From assembly GCA_948146395.1 (NCBI GenBank), contig OX411543.1, forward strand, positions 74,363,558 to 74,427,557: a stretch of 64,000 bases of DNA, given 5' to 3'. The notes under the pieces were generated by a model. The model did no database searches. It was not told the origin of the DNA and saw nothing but the letters and a program-made list of their open reading frames with translations. Shown here in pieces: positions 50,601 to 57,495 of this stretch (the first letter of the stretch is position 1; each line of letters starts with the position of its first letter). A program made the position numbers and the translations under genes. The DNA comes from Fragum whitleyi. Its lineage: Eukaryota > Mollusca > Bivalvia > Cardiida > Cardiidae.

Positions 50601-51000
50601 TTCTAAAAATGTCAAAATTAAGACTCTGGTCAGACTGTGTAGATGTACTGGCTGGCCAAAGTCTTTTTTGGCACACTTTTGAAATTGTTGTAAATGTCAC
50701 ACAAAGGCCTTTTAAAATGCTATTAAATTTTTAATAAGCCTATTTTGTGTTAACTTCTGCAGAATGAATAATTTATAGGAAATATCAAGGGGGCAGTGCA
50801 ACACTATTGTAAGTGCCTATAAATATATAGGCACTTACAATAGTGTTGTACTGACCCCATGATAGTTATGATACATAATTTTGTTACTAGGTATATCTGA
50901 AGAAAACCTGGCCAAACTAGTTCAACATGCCCAAATTCCAATGGAGGAGAAATGCATCATCAACAATATGCAGAACCTTGGGGTCCCCATCATTCAAGAT
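32579..51000 (+). CDS. STXBP1: UNC-18/Munc18-1 syntaxin-binding SM protein, 5' 11 exons (3' end beyond window)
   Basis: Sec1/Munc18 protein. The family binds syntaxin-1 and assembled SNARE complexes and is needed for synaptic vesicle priming and fusion at the plasma membrane. Eleven exons with GT/AG borders and matching phases give 450 codons without a stop. Visible landmarks are [11 protein letters not shown] (res 28-38), INKRREPLP (58-66), [10 protein letters not shown] and [16 protein letters not shown]31, R36, K43 and E56 align with D34, R39, K46 and E59 of mammalian Munc18-1, residues known to affect syntaxin binding, so domain 1 looks functional. The family is usually 590-600 residues; the C-terminal part of domain 3 is missing because the window ends. 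The start is supported by an in-frame TAG four codons upstream and by the exact phase match to exon 2. The synaptic isoform fits better than the Munc18c or Sly1/Vps45 branches. No frameshift or stop was seen in the exons. Confidence 0.95.
33727..33889. mobile_element. hAT-like MITE with 5-bp target duplication, intron 1
   Basis: Terminal inverted repeats CAGTGTTCCCAC / GTGGGAACACTG, flanked on both sides by AGATG (33722-33726, 33890-33894). CAGTG termini fit hAT; the usual hAT duplication is 8 bp, but a 5-bp group (hAT5) is known. Confidence 0.75.
34278..34447. mobile_element. hAT-like MITE, second copy, 5-bp target duplication
   Basis: CAGTGTTTCCCA / GTGGGAACACTG ends, flanked on both sides by GTCTG (34273-34277, 34448-34452). 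It shares the interior with 33727-33889 (taccccctatttttgcaa-type segment). Confidence 0.77.
34680..35852. mobile_element. pogo-like DNA element, 1.17 kb, no transposase
   Basis: TA-CAGTGGTCTCGCG ... CGCGAGACCACTG-TA: pogo/Tigger-type ends with TA duplication. The left end continues ATATCTCGAACA. The overlapping minus-strand frames (35476-35894) show no DDE or helix-turn-helix motif, so it is a deletion derivative. It interrupts an older repeat of tttgacccttaaaccaggg type, also seen at 19890. Confidence 0.72.
36049..36830. mobile_element. composite of AGCTCACC and AGCTCCACTGGC element fragments
   Basis: Begins TAAGCTCACCTGAGCATAAC with GGGAGCTTTTAGGATCACC (compare 15024). At 36285 it passes into a TTTTTAGCTCCACTGGCCGA fragment with repeated gatacaagcctcatattt and caaggtcatctgtcaaggtc phrases. 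A related stretch lies at 49330-49470. All within unc-18 introns. Confidence 0.5.
37148..37310. mobile_element. TTAA-flanked MITE (GGTAGTGGACC type), intron 1
   Basis: TTAA-GGTAGTGGACCTGTAATAG ... CTATTATGGTACCACAACC-TTAA. It shares the middle (actttaacagtgttaact) with 858-1002 and lies 25 bp left of piggyBac MITE copy c. The TTAA flanks suggest the same insertion chemistry. Confidence 0.7.
37336..37556 (+). mobile_element. piggyBac-like MITE, copy c, beside unc-18 exon 2
   Basis: TTAA on both sides (37332-37335, 37557-37560), CCCTTTCCTG start and AAAGGG end, 221 bp. Only 25 nt separate the right TTAA from exon 2, so the branch point of intron 1 probably lies in or at the edge of the MITE. 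Confidence 0.82.
37586..37717 (+). CDS. STXBP1: unc-18 exon 2
   Basis: Encodes residues 10-53 plus the first base of codon 54: W25, [11 protein letters not shown] and [10 protein letters not shown], the first beta strand and helix of domain 1. It holds D31, R36 and K43, which align with known syntaxin-contact residues. Acceptor TTGCAG, donor GTAAGT. A piggyBac-like MITE ends 29 nt upstream (its TTAA 25 nt upstream), and a damaged copy of the exon's 3' part lies at 37800-37860. Confidence 0.97.
37800..37860 (+). pseudogene. frameshifted duplicate of the 3' part of unc-18 exon 2
   Basis: Matches 37656-37717 nearly base for base, including the codons for SMR and SEGIT and a GTAAGC donor at 37861. 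One base is missing in the tgctgt region, which shifts the frame. The intron sequence behind exon 2 (37718-37799) is also copied (38060-38145), so this is a tandem genomic duplication of about 144 bp, not an exon acquired by splicing. Confidence 0.85.
37866..38055. mobile_element. AGAGGGGG MITE inside the duplicated exon 2 region
   Basis: gagctacggaaagcagggat..ggtattttgg to ggctttaccccttctaatga, with ttgtgggtactcattggaat palindrome. It splits the second copy of the 144-bp duplication at GTAAG/GAAAG. Confidence 0.62.
38195..38268 (-). mobile_element. tRNA-like SINE head remnant in intron 2
   Basis: Reverse strand reads ATGTGGTAGAGCACTTGC and AGTTTGAAACCCAATGG, resembling A and B boxes. Arms do not pair well. 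Confidence 0.4.
38319..38340. repeat. poly-C run, 22 nt
   Basis: Uninterrupted C tract after gctacata within intron 2. The length may be uncertain in the assembly. Confidence 0.9.
39019..39982 (+). mobile_element. TACGCCCGTC Helitron-like element in unc-18 intron 2
   Basis: Starts with the hairpin CGCCCGTC gaa GACGGGACG and ends GTGACGGGCGTATC. Between them are about five units of about 156 bp (cttgtccggagtatatctc..ccctttgttgtttttcag). The 84-codon frame on the minus strand is repeat translation. Confidence 0.75.
40552..40687. mobile_element. palindromic MITE (CCCTGCGTTCAGGAT ends), intron 2
   Basis: agccctgcgttcaggatcat / tccggatgcagggc ends; centre ccttgcacatgcatttgcgt. The 72-codon minus frame across it is not a gene. 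Confidence 0.68.
40854..41009 (+). CDS. STXBP1: unc-18 exon 3
   Basis: Encodes residues 54-105, [16 protein letters not shown] then [11 protein letters not shown] and AHVYFTE, the end of the domain 1 sheet. E56 aligns with the conserved Glu59 of mammals. His57 replaces the more usual Asp. Acceptor TTTCAG; the split codon t|tg gives Leu54. The donor is GTAGGT after one base of codon 106. Confidence 0.96.
41153..41220 (-). mobile_element. SINE body fragment, diverged, intron 3
   Basis: cttaaacctatttattttac and ttgattctgtttcctggaca match the SINE at 20504-20720 with several changes. No head. Confidence 0.6.
41226..41345. mobile_element. half copy of the GGGCCTG MITE, intron 3
   Basis: GGGCCTGTTTTACTTAACATCTTA then gtgttttcatccattgttag, matching the reverse arm of 63033-63267 up to atctcattggaatca. 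The other half is missing. Confidence 0.55.
41529..41874. mobile_element. pogo-like MITE in unc-18 intron 3
   Basis: TA-CAGTCAATTTTGGTAGAGCGACC and GGTCACCTTATACAAGGTTACTG-TA, 346 bp, TA on each side. It contains an inner inverted repeat around tagaatcgtcactatgatga. Its right TA ends 27 nt before exon 4. Confidence 0.68.
41903..42006 (+). CDS. STXBP1: unc-18 exon 4
   Basis: Encodes residues 106-140: [12 protein letters not shown] and [11 protein letters not shown], the junction of domains 1 and 2. Acceptor TTTCAG, donor GTAGGA, ending in phase 0 after a Gln codon. A pogo-like MITE ends 28 nt before the exon. Confidence 0.96.
42423..42998. mobile_element. CTGTAAACGGGG element with TA flanks, intron 4
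   Basis: TA-CTGTAAACGGGG and CCGTTTACAG-TA, 576 bp, with sub-terminal TTTTGGCGGTG / CACCGCCAA repeats inside both ends and doubled AAGATGCGCCAAAATTAATC. TA duplication suggests the Tc1/mariner group. No coding capacity. Confidence 0.72.
43489..43550. repeat. hairpin MITE (GTAACTGCC subfamily), intron 4
   Basis: ATGGCTCAGCACAAAACAG and its near reverse complement ending GCTAAGCCAT form a hairpin with a short loop aaatgtttat. Confidence 0.8.
43833..43981 (+). CDS. STXBP1: unc-18 exon 5
   Basis: Encodes residues 141-189 plus two bases of the next codon: [16 protein letters not shown] and [20 protein letters not shown], domain 2. Acceptor TTACAG, donor GTAATG. The open frame extends upstream into the intron to 43704, but that part is not conserved and the AG at 43832 fixes the exon start. 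Confidence 0.96.
44758..44842 (+). CDS. STXBP1: unc-18 exon 6
   Basis: Encodes residues 190-218: [17 protein letters not shown] then [11 protein letters not shown]. The leading t completes a Ser codon (AG|T) with exon 5. Acceptor TTTCAG, donor GTAGAG, phase 0 end. AYKADD and TMGE are strongly conserved in animal Munc18-1. Confidence 0.96.
44892..45124. mobile_element. ACCCTTGTCATGCTGAA MITE, intron 6
   Basis: cacccttgtcatgctgaacc / ttcagcatgaaaagggttaa ends, 50 nt after the exon 6 donor; inner palindrome partly lost. Confidence 0.72.
45999..46129 (+). CDS. STXBP1: unc-18 exon 7
   Basis: Encodes residues 219-261 plus two bases: [19 protein letters not shown] and [18 protein letters not shown], the SM-family signature that enters domain 3. 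Acceptor TTGTAG, donor GTAAGC. Confidence 0.97.
46191..46433. mobile_element. TGTGACATTTCCAAC MITE, intron 7
   Basis: ATATGAGCCAGTGTGTGACA and the reverse GTCTTGCACAGGCTCATAT define the ends; the same inner tcagactgtgtgtatgcaca hairpin as the copies at 18419 and 50484. Confidence 0.78.
46739..46815 (+). mobile_element. tRNA-like SINE head remnant in intron 7
   Basis: TAGCTTGATTGATAGAGTGG and AGTTTGAGCCTCGC resemble A and B boxes; no acceptor stem. Confidence 0.35.
46861..46927. repeat. hairpin MITE (GTAAGTGCC family) before exon 8
   Basis: gtaagtgcctttgattatgt pairs with aggcactaac; the outer ends gggtagtac / gagctaaccc are more diverged. It ends 17 nt before exon 8, so the remaining tract gtcaatttgttttacag is the whole pyrimidine region of intron 7. 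Confidence 0.65.
46945..47052 (+). CDS. STXBP1: unc-18 exon 8
   Basis: Encodes residues 262-297 plus two bases: [33 protein letters not shown], domain 3a. The leading a completes a Lys codon. Acceptor TTACAG, donor GTAAGT. A hairpin-type MITE remnant ends 17 nt upstream. Confidence 0.96.
47776..47839. repeat. hairpin MITE (GTAACTGCC subfamily) before exon 9
   Basis: TTGGCTCATCTTGAAACAG / CTGTTTTAAGCTAAGCCA arms; the inner arm is shortened on the right. Ends 41 nt before exon 9. Confidence 0.68.
47881..48088 (+). CDS. STXBP1: unc-18 exon 9
   Basis: Encodes residues 298-367, the longest exon: [38 protein letters not shown]-like [10 protein letters not shown] and VDKLCKVEQ. This is the domain 3a helical hairpin that the family uses in SNARE templating. 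Acceptor TTGTAG, donor GTACAG, phase 0 end. Confidence 0.97.
48229..49040 (+). mobile_element. Helitron-like element with about 175-bp core repeats in unc-18 intron 9
   Basis: From TTTAGCTCGACTATATGTAG to the hairpin GCTGTCCTCCGACAGC followed by TTTTGTTTT. Four core units repeat phrases such as aaagattcattt and tttaaccctttt. The right end is related to the start of the small element at 24715 (aacaagagctgtc read in reverse). Confidence 0.65.
49525..49663 (+). CDS. STXBP1: unc-18 exon 10
   Basis: Encodes residues 368-413 plus one base: [25 protein letters not shown] and [11 protein letters not shown], among the best conserved segments of the family. Acceptor TTCTAG, donor GTAAGT. Confidence 0.97.
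50484..50709. mobile_element. TGTGACATTTCCAAC MITE, intron 10
   Basis: AGCCAGTGTGTGACATTTTC / GTAAATGTCACACAAAGGCC ends; inner ctggtcagactgtgtagatg. Confidence 0.75.
50788..50859. repeat. hairpin MITE (GTAAGTGCC family) before exon 11
   Basis: gggggcagtgcaacactatt and aatagtgttgtactgacccc pair almost perfectly around AAGTGCCTATAAATATATAG. Ends 31 nt before exon 11. Confidence 0.82.
50891..51000 (+). CDS. STXBP1: unc-18 exon 11 (last clear exon in window)
   Basis: Encodes residues 414-450: [17 protein letters not shown], then [12 protein letters not shown]. Acceptor ACTAG, donor GTGAGT, phase 0 end. The next expected segment, a basic stretch followed by an RWTP-type motif, is not found up to 64000, so intron 11 is longer than 13 kb unless the candidate exon at 54826 is used. 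Confidence 0.95.
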
Positions 51001-51116
51001 GTGAGTATATGTGTTTAGGCCTGTTGTAAGAGTTTTAGTGTCATAAAGATCTCATTGTGTGTTTAGAGAGTTAGAAAAGTGACCTAGTGAACAGTACATT
51101 AAATCATTATACCCCA

Positions 51117-51214
51117 CCAGCCCGAAATAATACCCCACTTTGCACATATGTGTAAAGTGGGGTATAATTTGCAAACAGTTTGCATAGTTTTGTCATCATA
51201 AAGGCAGGGCAGGT
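51117..51214. mobile_element. palindromic MITE, core part, intron 11
   Basis: ataccccactttgcacatat pairs with gtgtaaagtggggtat; right end ataaaggcagggcagg. The left end is lost or diverged. Confidence 0.6.
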
Positions 51215-52403
51215 GTCAACTTTCTATGGGAACTCATTTAAATCCCCATATTTTAAATGGATCCATTCCAATAATCAGAGATCCCTTTCTTCATTTACAT
51301 GGCTAGAATTGTAGAGGAAGTAAAAGTAAATATTAATTACTCCCATATCTTTGCTAGCATGAGTGTAAAAAAATCCTGTTGAAAAAAGCAACAGTTTGCT
51401 CTTTAAAAGATTCAGACAGAGTAAATGATTTGAACTGACAATTTAGCATAGACATTGTTCATAACTCCTGCTCACTGAGAAGCCCATGCAAGTGTTTATA
51501 GGCAATTCAATAAAGCCATTGTTGGATACATCCCAATGACAAAATTTTATGTTTCACTAGGACATTTTTCTGACATTTATGTTGTCAGTCAAGCACTAAT
51601 CTGTAATGATTCACTCACACGACTTTGTTAACAATTTTGTTAATAATTTGTCCTTGACTTTAAATAGTGTGAAGATTATCTTGTTTTAATAAGAACAACA
51701 AAACTTCATTTCCGTATTTGAAATGTTGTATTTTTTCAAGACAACAAAATTCTGGATTTGCCCAATTTTTACTAGATTGTTGACAACACATTAAGGAAAC
51801 TTTAATCGTAAAAATAACTTAAAGGATATAAAACATTATGCGAATAAGCTGAAATTGCTTGTCATCACAATTTCTGCTTTTCCCAGAATGTTTTCCAAAA
51901 TACTTCATATTTAGTTGTTGAAAACTAGTTATTGTATGGGGGGTTGTTCCTGTAATGGGTTGCCGAAAAAGAAAACAGAAAATTATCCAGGAAATATTTC
52001 AGTTTATAATTTCAGAAGACTGAAATTGGCAAAGTTCTTTGGTTTACTAAAGTGGGCGAAAATCTATTGTTTTAATTTTTGCATTCAATATTACTTGCAT
52101 GATTTGGAATGAACTCTTTTATTTGATCTGTGCATTCAGTGCATCTTCTGCAAATCCTATTTCTTGAGATCGTCTAGAAAATTTCAGATATGTATGTAAT
52201 ATTATCTCTTTTCACCAGTGTCTATGAAAAATGATCTATTATCACAGAAAAAATATTATCTTTCTGTTATGACCAGTTTTTTTTATTAACTCTTGTGATC
52301 TGAAAATAATGATTTTTAATAAAAGTATAACAACTAACTATTTCAAGGATATTATGATAATACTTTGAGTTTATATGATATGAACTGATTAACTACAGTA
52401 TTG

Positions 52404-52650
52404 GTTAACCCTTGTATTGCTAGAAAAAAATCTTTTCAAAATTGCATGAGAATGAAGGTGCTGAAAGCACTTGATTCTCTTAATGTGAGTTGGTACTAGT
52501 TTTGAAAGTACAGTTTTTTAACTTATCAAGATAGAAAGAAAAATTAGGTGGTAAAGACTAGGATCAGACTGCACATTCATGCAGACTGTTCTTAGTCTCT
52601 ACCTCTTGGTAGAGCAGGAATATTGTAGGCTCAGCATGACAAGGGTCAAT
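52404..52650. mobile_element. ACCCTTGTCATGCTGAA MITE, intron 11
   Basis: Left end ttaacccttgtattgct, right end ctcagcatgacaagggtcaa, inner hairpin aggatcagactgcacattca with tgcagactgttcttagtc. Confidence 0.7.
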
Positions 52651-52690
52651 ATCTCTATGAAAACAATTAAAGTGTCAAATAATTGTCTTG

Positions 52691-52752
52691 TCCTAAAAAG
52701 GTCTTAAGTGCCCTTGTATTATATAGGCACTTAAAATCTTTTAGATCTGGGC
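52691..52752. repeat. hairpin MITE (AAGTGCC variant), intron 11
   Basis: aaaaggtcttaagtgccc pairs with ggcacttaaaatctttt around tgtattatat. Confidence 0.6.
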
Positions 52753-53806
52753 AAATGAAATCAGCCATATGTTCATGAAATGTTTGAGAAAAGTTACCAC
52801 ACATTGCATATGAACTCTTACACAAAGGAGGGTATAATTTCAAAACTTTTACAAATGATTTTGAGCCCTGAATCAGGATTTTTGTGGAAAAAAATTGGAG
52901 TAATGTTACCATGATTTCTATGCACACCCAAAATATCATGTAGATAGTACAACAGGAGCTGTTTAGGCTAATGGCTTAATAGGCTAATAAGATGTGTTTC
53001 CCATATTATGTTTCCCTTTATCAATGTAATTGATTCCTTGGTTTTGTCTGTGTTTTTGCTGTCTATAGATAAGAAAGAAACATTCATCTAGGCTCATTTT
53101 ATGCTTTTTTACAGAAATTTCTTCGAAAAAACAAATGGATATAATTCAAAAACATATTTTAATATTCTTTAAGAAAAAATAGAAATAATAATATGAAGTA
53201 AATAGCAAGAATGAGAAAACGATGAATGAAATTCTCATGAAAGAGTCCATGATTGTTTAAAAAAAGATTCAATTTGGCTGCAAACCCACAACAAACATTA
53301 AGGTTGATATGAATACAACACAAAATAAGAAAACTATTCATGAGCCTAGATTTTGTCATTACTAATGTATGTGTTAAAATGATGTAAATATTAATTTTAC
53401 AAATCTTATGATCTGGTGTGTTCTTTGTCTTGCAAAATCAAATTTTGGAATAATACAAAATTCAGTCAATATATACTTATCAACTTGATGGGTCAAATTT
53501 GTTGAAATTATATTAAAATTTTGAAAATAACTACAACAACAAGTATATTTTGTATTATAAGTTTAAGTACCAACAATTCGGCATATGCCTTATTCAGAGA
53601 ACATAATTTTTTTTGCTATTTGGTAATTAGATCTATATTCAAATTCTTAAATTTGAATGCCGTTGCTTTGTTCGAAATATCTACATTTTGACATTAGATT
53701 TTATTCTTTGATTTGTTGTTTATGATTATTTGCTACTATATTTGCTGCTCTGTGGTAAATATCCCAAATACCATATTTCCTCAAATAAGAGCTCCCTCTA
53801 CATCAT

Positions 53807-54531
53807 TATACCCCCCACCTACGAAGTAGAGGGGGGTATATTGGTTTCACCATGTCTGTCTGTCTGTCCATCCGTCCGTCCGTCCGTCCATCCGTCCGTC
53901 CATCCGTCCGTCCGTCCGTCCGTAGACCTTTTCGTTTCCGGACTCTAACTCAAGAACCAAATGGCCTACAATCATGAAACTTTATACAAATGTTCCTTAT
54001 GACCCAAGGAAGTGCCCTATTGTTTTTGGGTCATGTAGGTCAAAGGTCATGGTCAGAGTCAGCCTTAGTTCAAATTTCGTTTCCGGACTCTAACTCAAGA
54101 ACCAAGTGGCCTACAATCATGAAACTTTATACAAATGATCCTTATGACCCAAGGAAGTGCCCTATTGTTTTTGGGTTACATAGGTCAAAGGTCAAGGTCA
54201 CAGTAAATTTTTGTTCAAATTTCGTTTCCGGACTCTAACTCGAGAACCAAGTGACCTACAAGCATGAAACTTTATGCAAATGTTGCTTATGATCCAAGGA
54301 AGTGCCCTATTGTTTTGGGGTCATATAGGTCAAAGGTCAAGGTCACAGTCAATTTTTGTTTAATTTTCATTTCTGGACTCTTTATTCAAAAACCGAGCGA
54401 CCTAGAATTATGAAACTTCATGCAAATGCTGCATATCAATATTAGTTTCAAACACATCCTGTACTAATAGCACTTGCATTCTGACAAAGCGCTTGTGGGG
54501 GGGTATTAGTCCGCTCTGCGACAGTTCTAGT
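53807..54531 (+). mobile_element. TATACCCCC Helitron-like element in unc-18 intron 11
   Basis: Starts TATACCCCCCACCTACGAAG hairpin, then a TCCGTCCG/TCCATCCG run (about 53868-53923), then three to four 147-bp units beginning gtttccggactctaact, and ends GCGACAGTTCTAG. Open frames across it only translate the microsatellite (PSVRPSVHPSV). Confidence 0.78.
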
Positions 54532-54825
54532 TTACTTTGAAAACCCCCCATTTAAGTTGATGAAAATAACCTGAATTTTAAAATTTTACACTATCTCTTT
54601 TTGATGTTTATTATACTTGTTTTATTTGTAATTATTTTTTTGATTTTACAAGACAAATAATACATTACATTATAATGGTAAATTTGCCCAAGGCAAATAT
54701 GCATTTTTTGCATCAATCTGACAAAATGAATCTATTCTCTGAAGTAACGATGAATGTATTTCTACATGTTTGTTGTTTTTCACAATGCTTATGTATGACT
54801 ACTTGCATGTTATTTGAAGGCACAG

Positions 54826-54897
54826 GGAGAGAAAGGTGGTAAAGTAAATTTAGGTCTCTTACCCGACACTTACGGAACGTTTCCAAACGTAACGCAG
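54826..54897 (+). CDS. candidate cassette exon in unc-18 intron 11
   Basis: A 72-nt open segment with acceptor GCACAG and donor GTGAGA, phase 0 on both sides, so it would fit after exon 11 without a frame change. It reads GEKGGKVNLGLLPD then TYGTFPNVTQ. It looks less AT-rich than its surroundings and I matched it to no repeat in the window. I know no such peptide at this place in other Munc18 proteins, so it may be a lineage-specific alternative exon or chance. The polypyrimidine tract is weak. Confidence 0.25.
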
Positions 54898-56134
54898 GTG
54901 AGAAACAATTGTAACCCACTCTTACCGTAACCACTTTTAGGAAATCTGTTGAAAAATTTAATTATTTTAGGTGGTAGACCTGTCCAAATTTTAAAAATGT
55001 TTCCCCCTTTTTGTGTGGTATACAGGCCTTTCTCCCCAAATCATGTTTGATATTTCAATATTTCATGTTTTCTCCTATCACACTCTAGTTTGAAATAACA
55101 ATTGATGGTAAAAGGGGCACACTTTTGGATTTTTTCAAACTTTTATTCAAACCTTTTTTCTCACTGTTCTTATTTTTAAACATAAGATTAAATAATTAAA
55201 ATTATAATGGGACTAATACAGGGAAAACTGTCTTCCTTCTGTTGGTCTTTCGCCACTGAAAAAAGTTGGTTGCACAATATTATTTAAAAAAAAATGAAAA
55301 TTCTGTCATAGATCAGAATCTCATACTAATCTCATACTAAAGAATTTGATTTGGAGGGAGTGAGGTGACCAACAAATTAATTTCTTTACTACGCAGATTT
55401 CTGATTTATAGAGCACTTACAGATTTTCCTGATTGACAAGCATAGCATATTGCTAAATGTCCATACTAATGTCTTGATGTAAAATGTGGCCACCCTTCCA
55501 AATGCCTGACAAGCTTGTGATCTATATTATGTCTCGATCAAATACCACTATCAAAACAACTCTTTAATGTAGTCATCAAGAAATGTTATTTCATTTTCCA
55601 GCGTCTTCTTTGCCTATGATGTTTGTACATGTACCATAAACAAAGAATTGAAAATAATGATATCAGAGAAATTGACAAATTAGCAACCCACATTTGACAG
55701 AGTCACTACATCAGTCATATATCAAAATTAATATTGTAGTTGAATAATATATGCAGAATATGTTTATTACGTAAAATCGATATCCATTTGGAAAGAACTC
55801 AGTGATAATATTGACCAGGCAGGCAGACAGGCTGCATAACTAGTCTGAGTCTTAGTCTAGATATAGAGAAATGAGAAACCTTGCGATACATGGGCGTAAC
55901 TAGGATTTAATAATTTATACACACAAAATATATAAGTGACAGGGCCAAACTTTATCAAACTGACATCCATCCTCTACTTTTGGCGAGATACAGAGGACAG
56001 AGCAATGGGTCCCCATGAGGGGTTTATTTAAATGATTTCAACATTGATAAATGGTCAATACCTTGTAACTACAGCTTCTAAAAGAAGCTTCTATGTTCTG
56101 ACCATTTATCAAAGATATTTTAGAGACAGGGTTT

Positions 56135-57073
56135 TTAGCTCCACTGGCTGAAAGCCACAGGGGCTATTGTCATGGCGTTGTGTCCGTTGTGCGTCCGTCC
56201 GTCCGTCCGTGCGTGCGGTCGTAAACTTTTTCTTTATAAATCTTCTCCTCAGAAACTACTGGATGAATTTCAACCAAACTTCACAGGAATGATCCTTGGG
56301 TGACCCTCTTTCAAAGTTGTTCAAGAAATTTTGATCCAATGAAAAACATGGATTTAATGGGCGTGGCTAATTTCCAAATATGGTAAAAAGTGACTTTTCT
56401 CAGGTTCTAATTGATGGATACCAATTAAATTTTACATAAATGATCCTTGGATGACCTTTTATCAGTCTACCAAAAATTATTTTGATCAGATGAAAAATAT
56501 GTATTTTATGGGCGGAGGTCATTTCTCTATATGTAATATAGTGGAAACTTTGAAAGTCATTTTCTCAGAATCTAACAGATAGATATCAACCAAATTTTAC
56601 ATGAATGATCCTTGGGTGACCCTTTATCAGTCTACTAAGAATTATTGTGATCAGATGAAAAATATGTATTGTATGGGCGGAGGTCATTTCTCTATATGTT
56701 ATTTAGTGGAAACTTTGAAAATCATTTTCTCAGAATCTAAGTGATAGATATCAACCAAATTTTACATGAATGATCCTAGGGTGACCTTTTATCAGTCTAC
56801 TAAAAATTATTGTCTGGATATCAATCAAACTTCATTAGTATGATCCTTGGGTGATCTATAATCATGCAGCCAAAAATTATTGTGATTTGATGAAGAATTT
56901 GTCTTTTATGGACGGAGGTCATTTCTCTATATGTTATAATAGTGGAAACTTTGAAAACCATTTCAACATCAGTAGAACCCAAAATATCTAAAAATCTAGT
57001 GAAAACTTAGATTTGCTATTACAAGAAATTCAAGCCTGTGGAGCGACACAAGCCATTCATGGCTTTCTAGTTT
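56135..57073 (+). mobile_element. AGCTCCACTGGC Helitron-like element in unc-18 intron 11
   Basis: Left end TTTTTAGCTCCACTGGCTGA, a GTCCGTCCGTCC..GTGCGTGCG run at about 56195-56217, four units of about 163 bp (gaatgatccttgggtgacc), and right end AAGCCATTCATGGCTTTCTAG with a small hairpin. Confidence 0.65.
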
Positions 57074-57495
57074 ATTACGCAATTGCGTAATGGTAGTTAC
57101 ACCCTTGTGATACCATGCATTGTGATTTGACATGCACTGTGTTCAAAATGCAAAATCTTAGCAAATGGCTAGGGAAATGTTGCCTGCTTTGAGAGTGTAC
57201 TCATTAGCAAATAAGAGTACACTTTTAACATTCACAAGCATTTTTGTATCCTGAACGAAGGGAAGGACTAGCAAGCATAAGGGTTATTAGACAGCACACA
57301 TGTTCTGAATGACCATATCATGTTTTATGATGTACTATGAAAAGGTCCATCCTTTTTGGGACATTTTAACTATTGTCTTTAGATTGTTGAAATGTCCCCA
57401 ATAATAAGTATAATAAACATCTTAAGAGTAGCTTATAGTAGGGAGGTGTGGTTTATGAGGAAAAATCCTGTGTATAAGGCTAGGGGTAACATCAG

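Larger units (their letters stand above)
51215..53806. other. intron 11, first part
   Basis: AT-rich. Besides the MITE at 52404 and the hairpin at 52691 I see nothing; small frames at 51915, 52667 and 53159 look random. Confidence 0.5.

Noticed and set aside
53868..53948. Frame with PSVRPSVHPSV repeats
   Set aside because: It is the translation of a TCCGTCCG microsatellite within a Helitron-like element.
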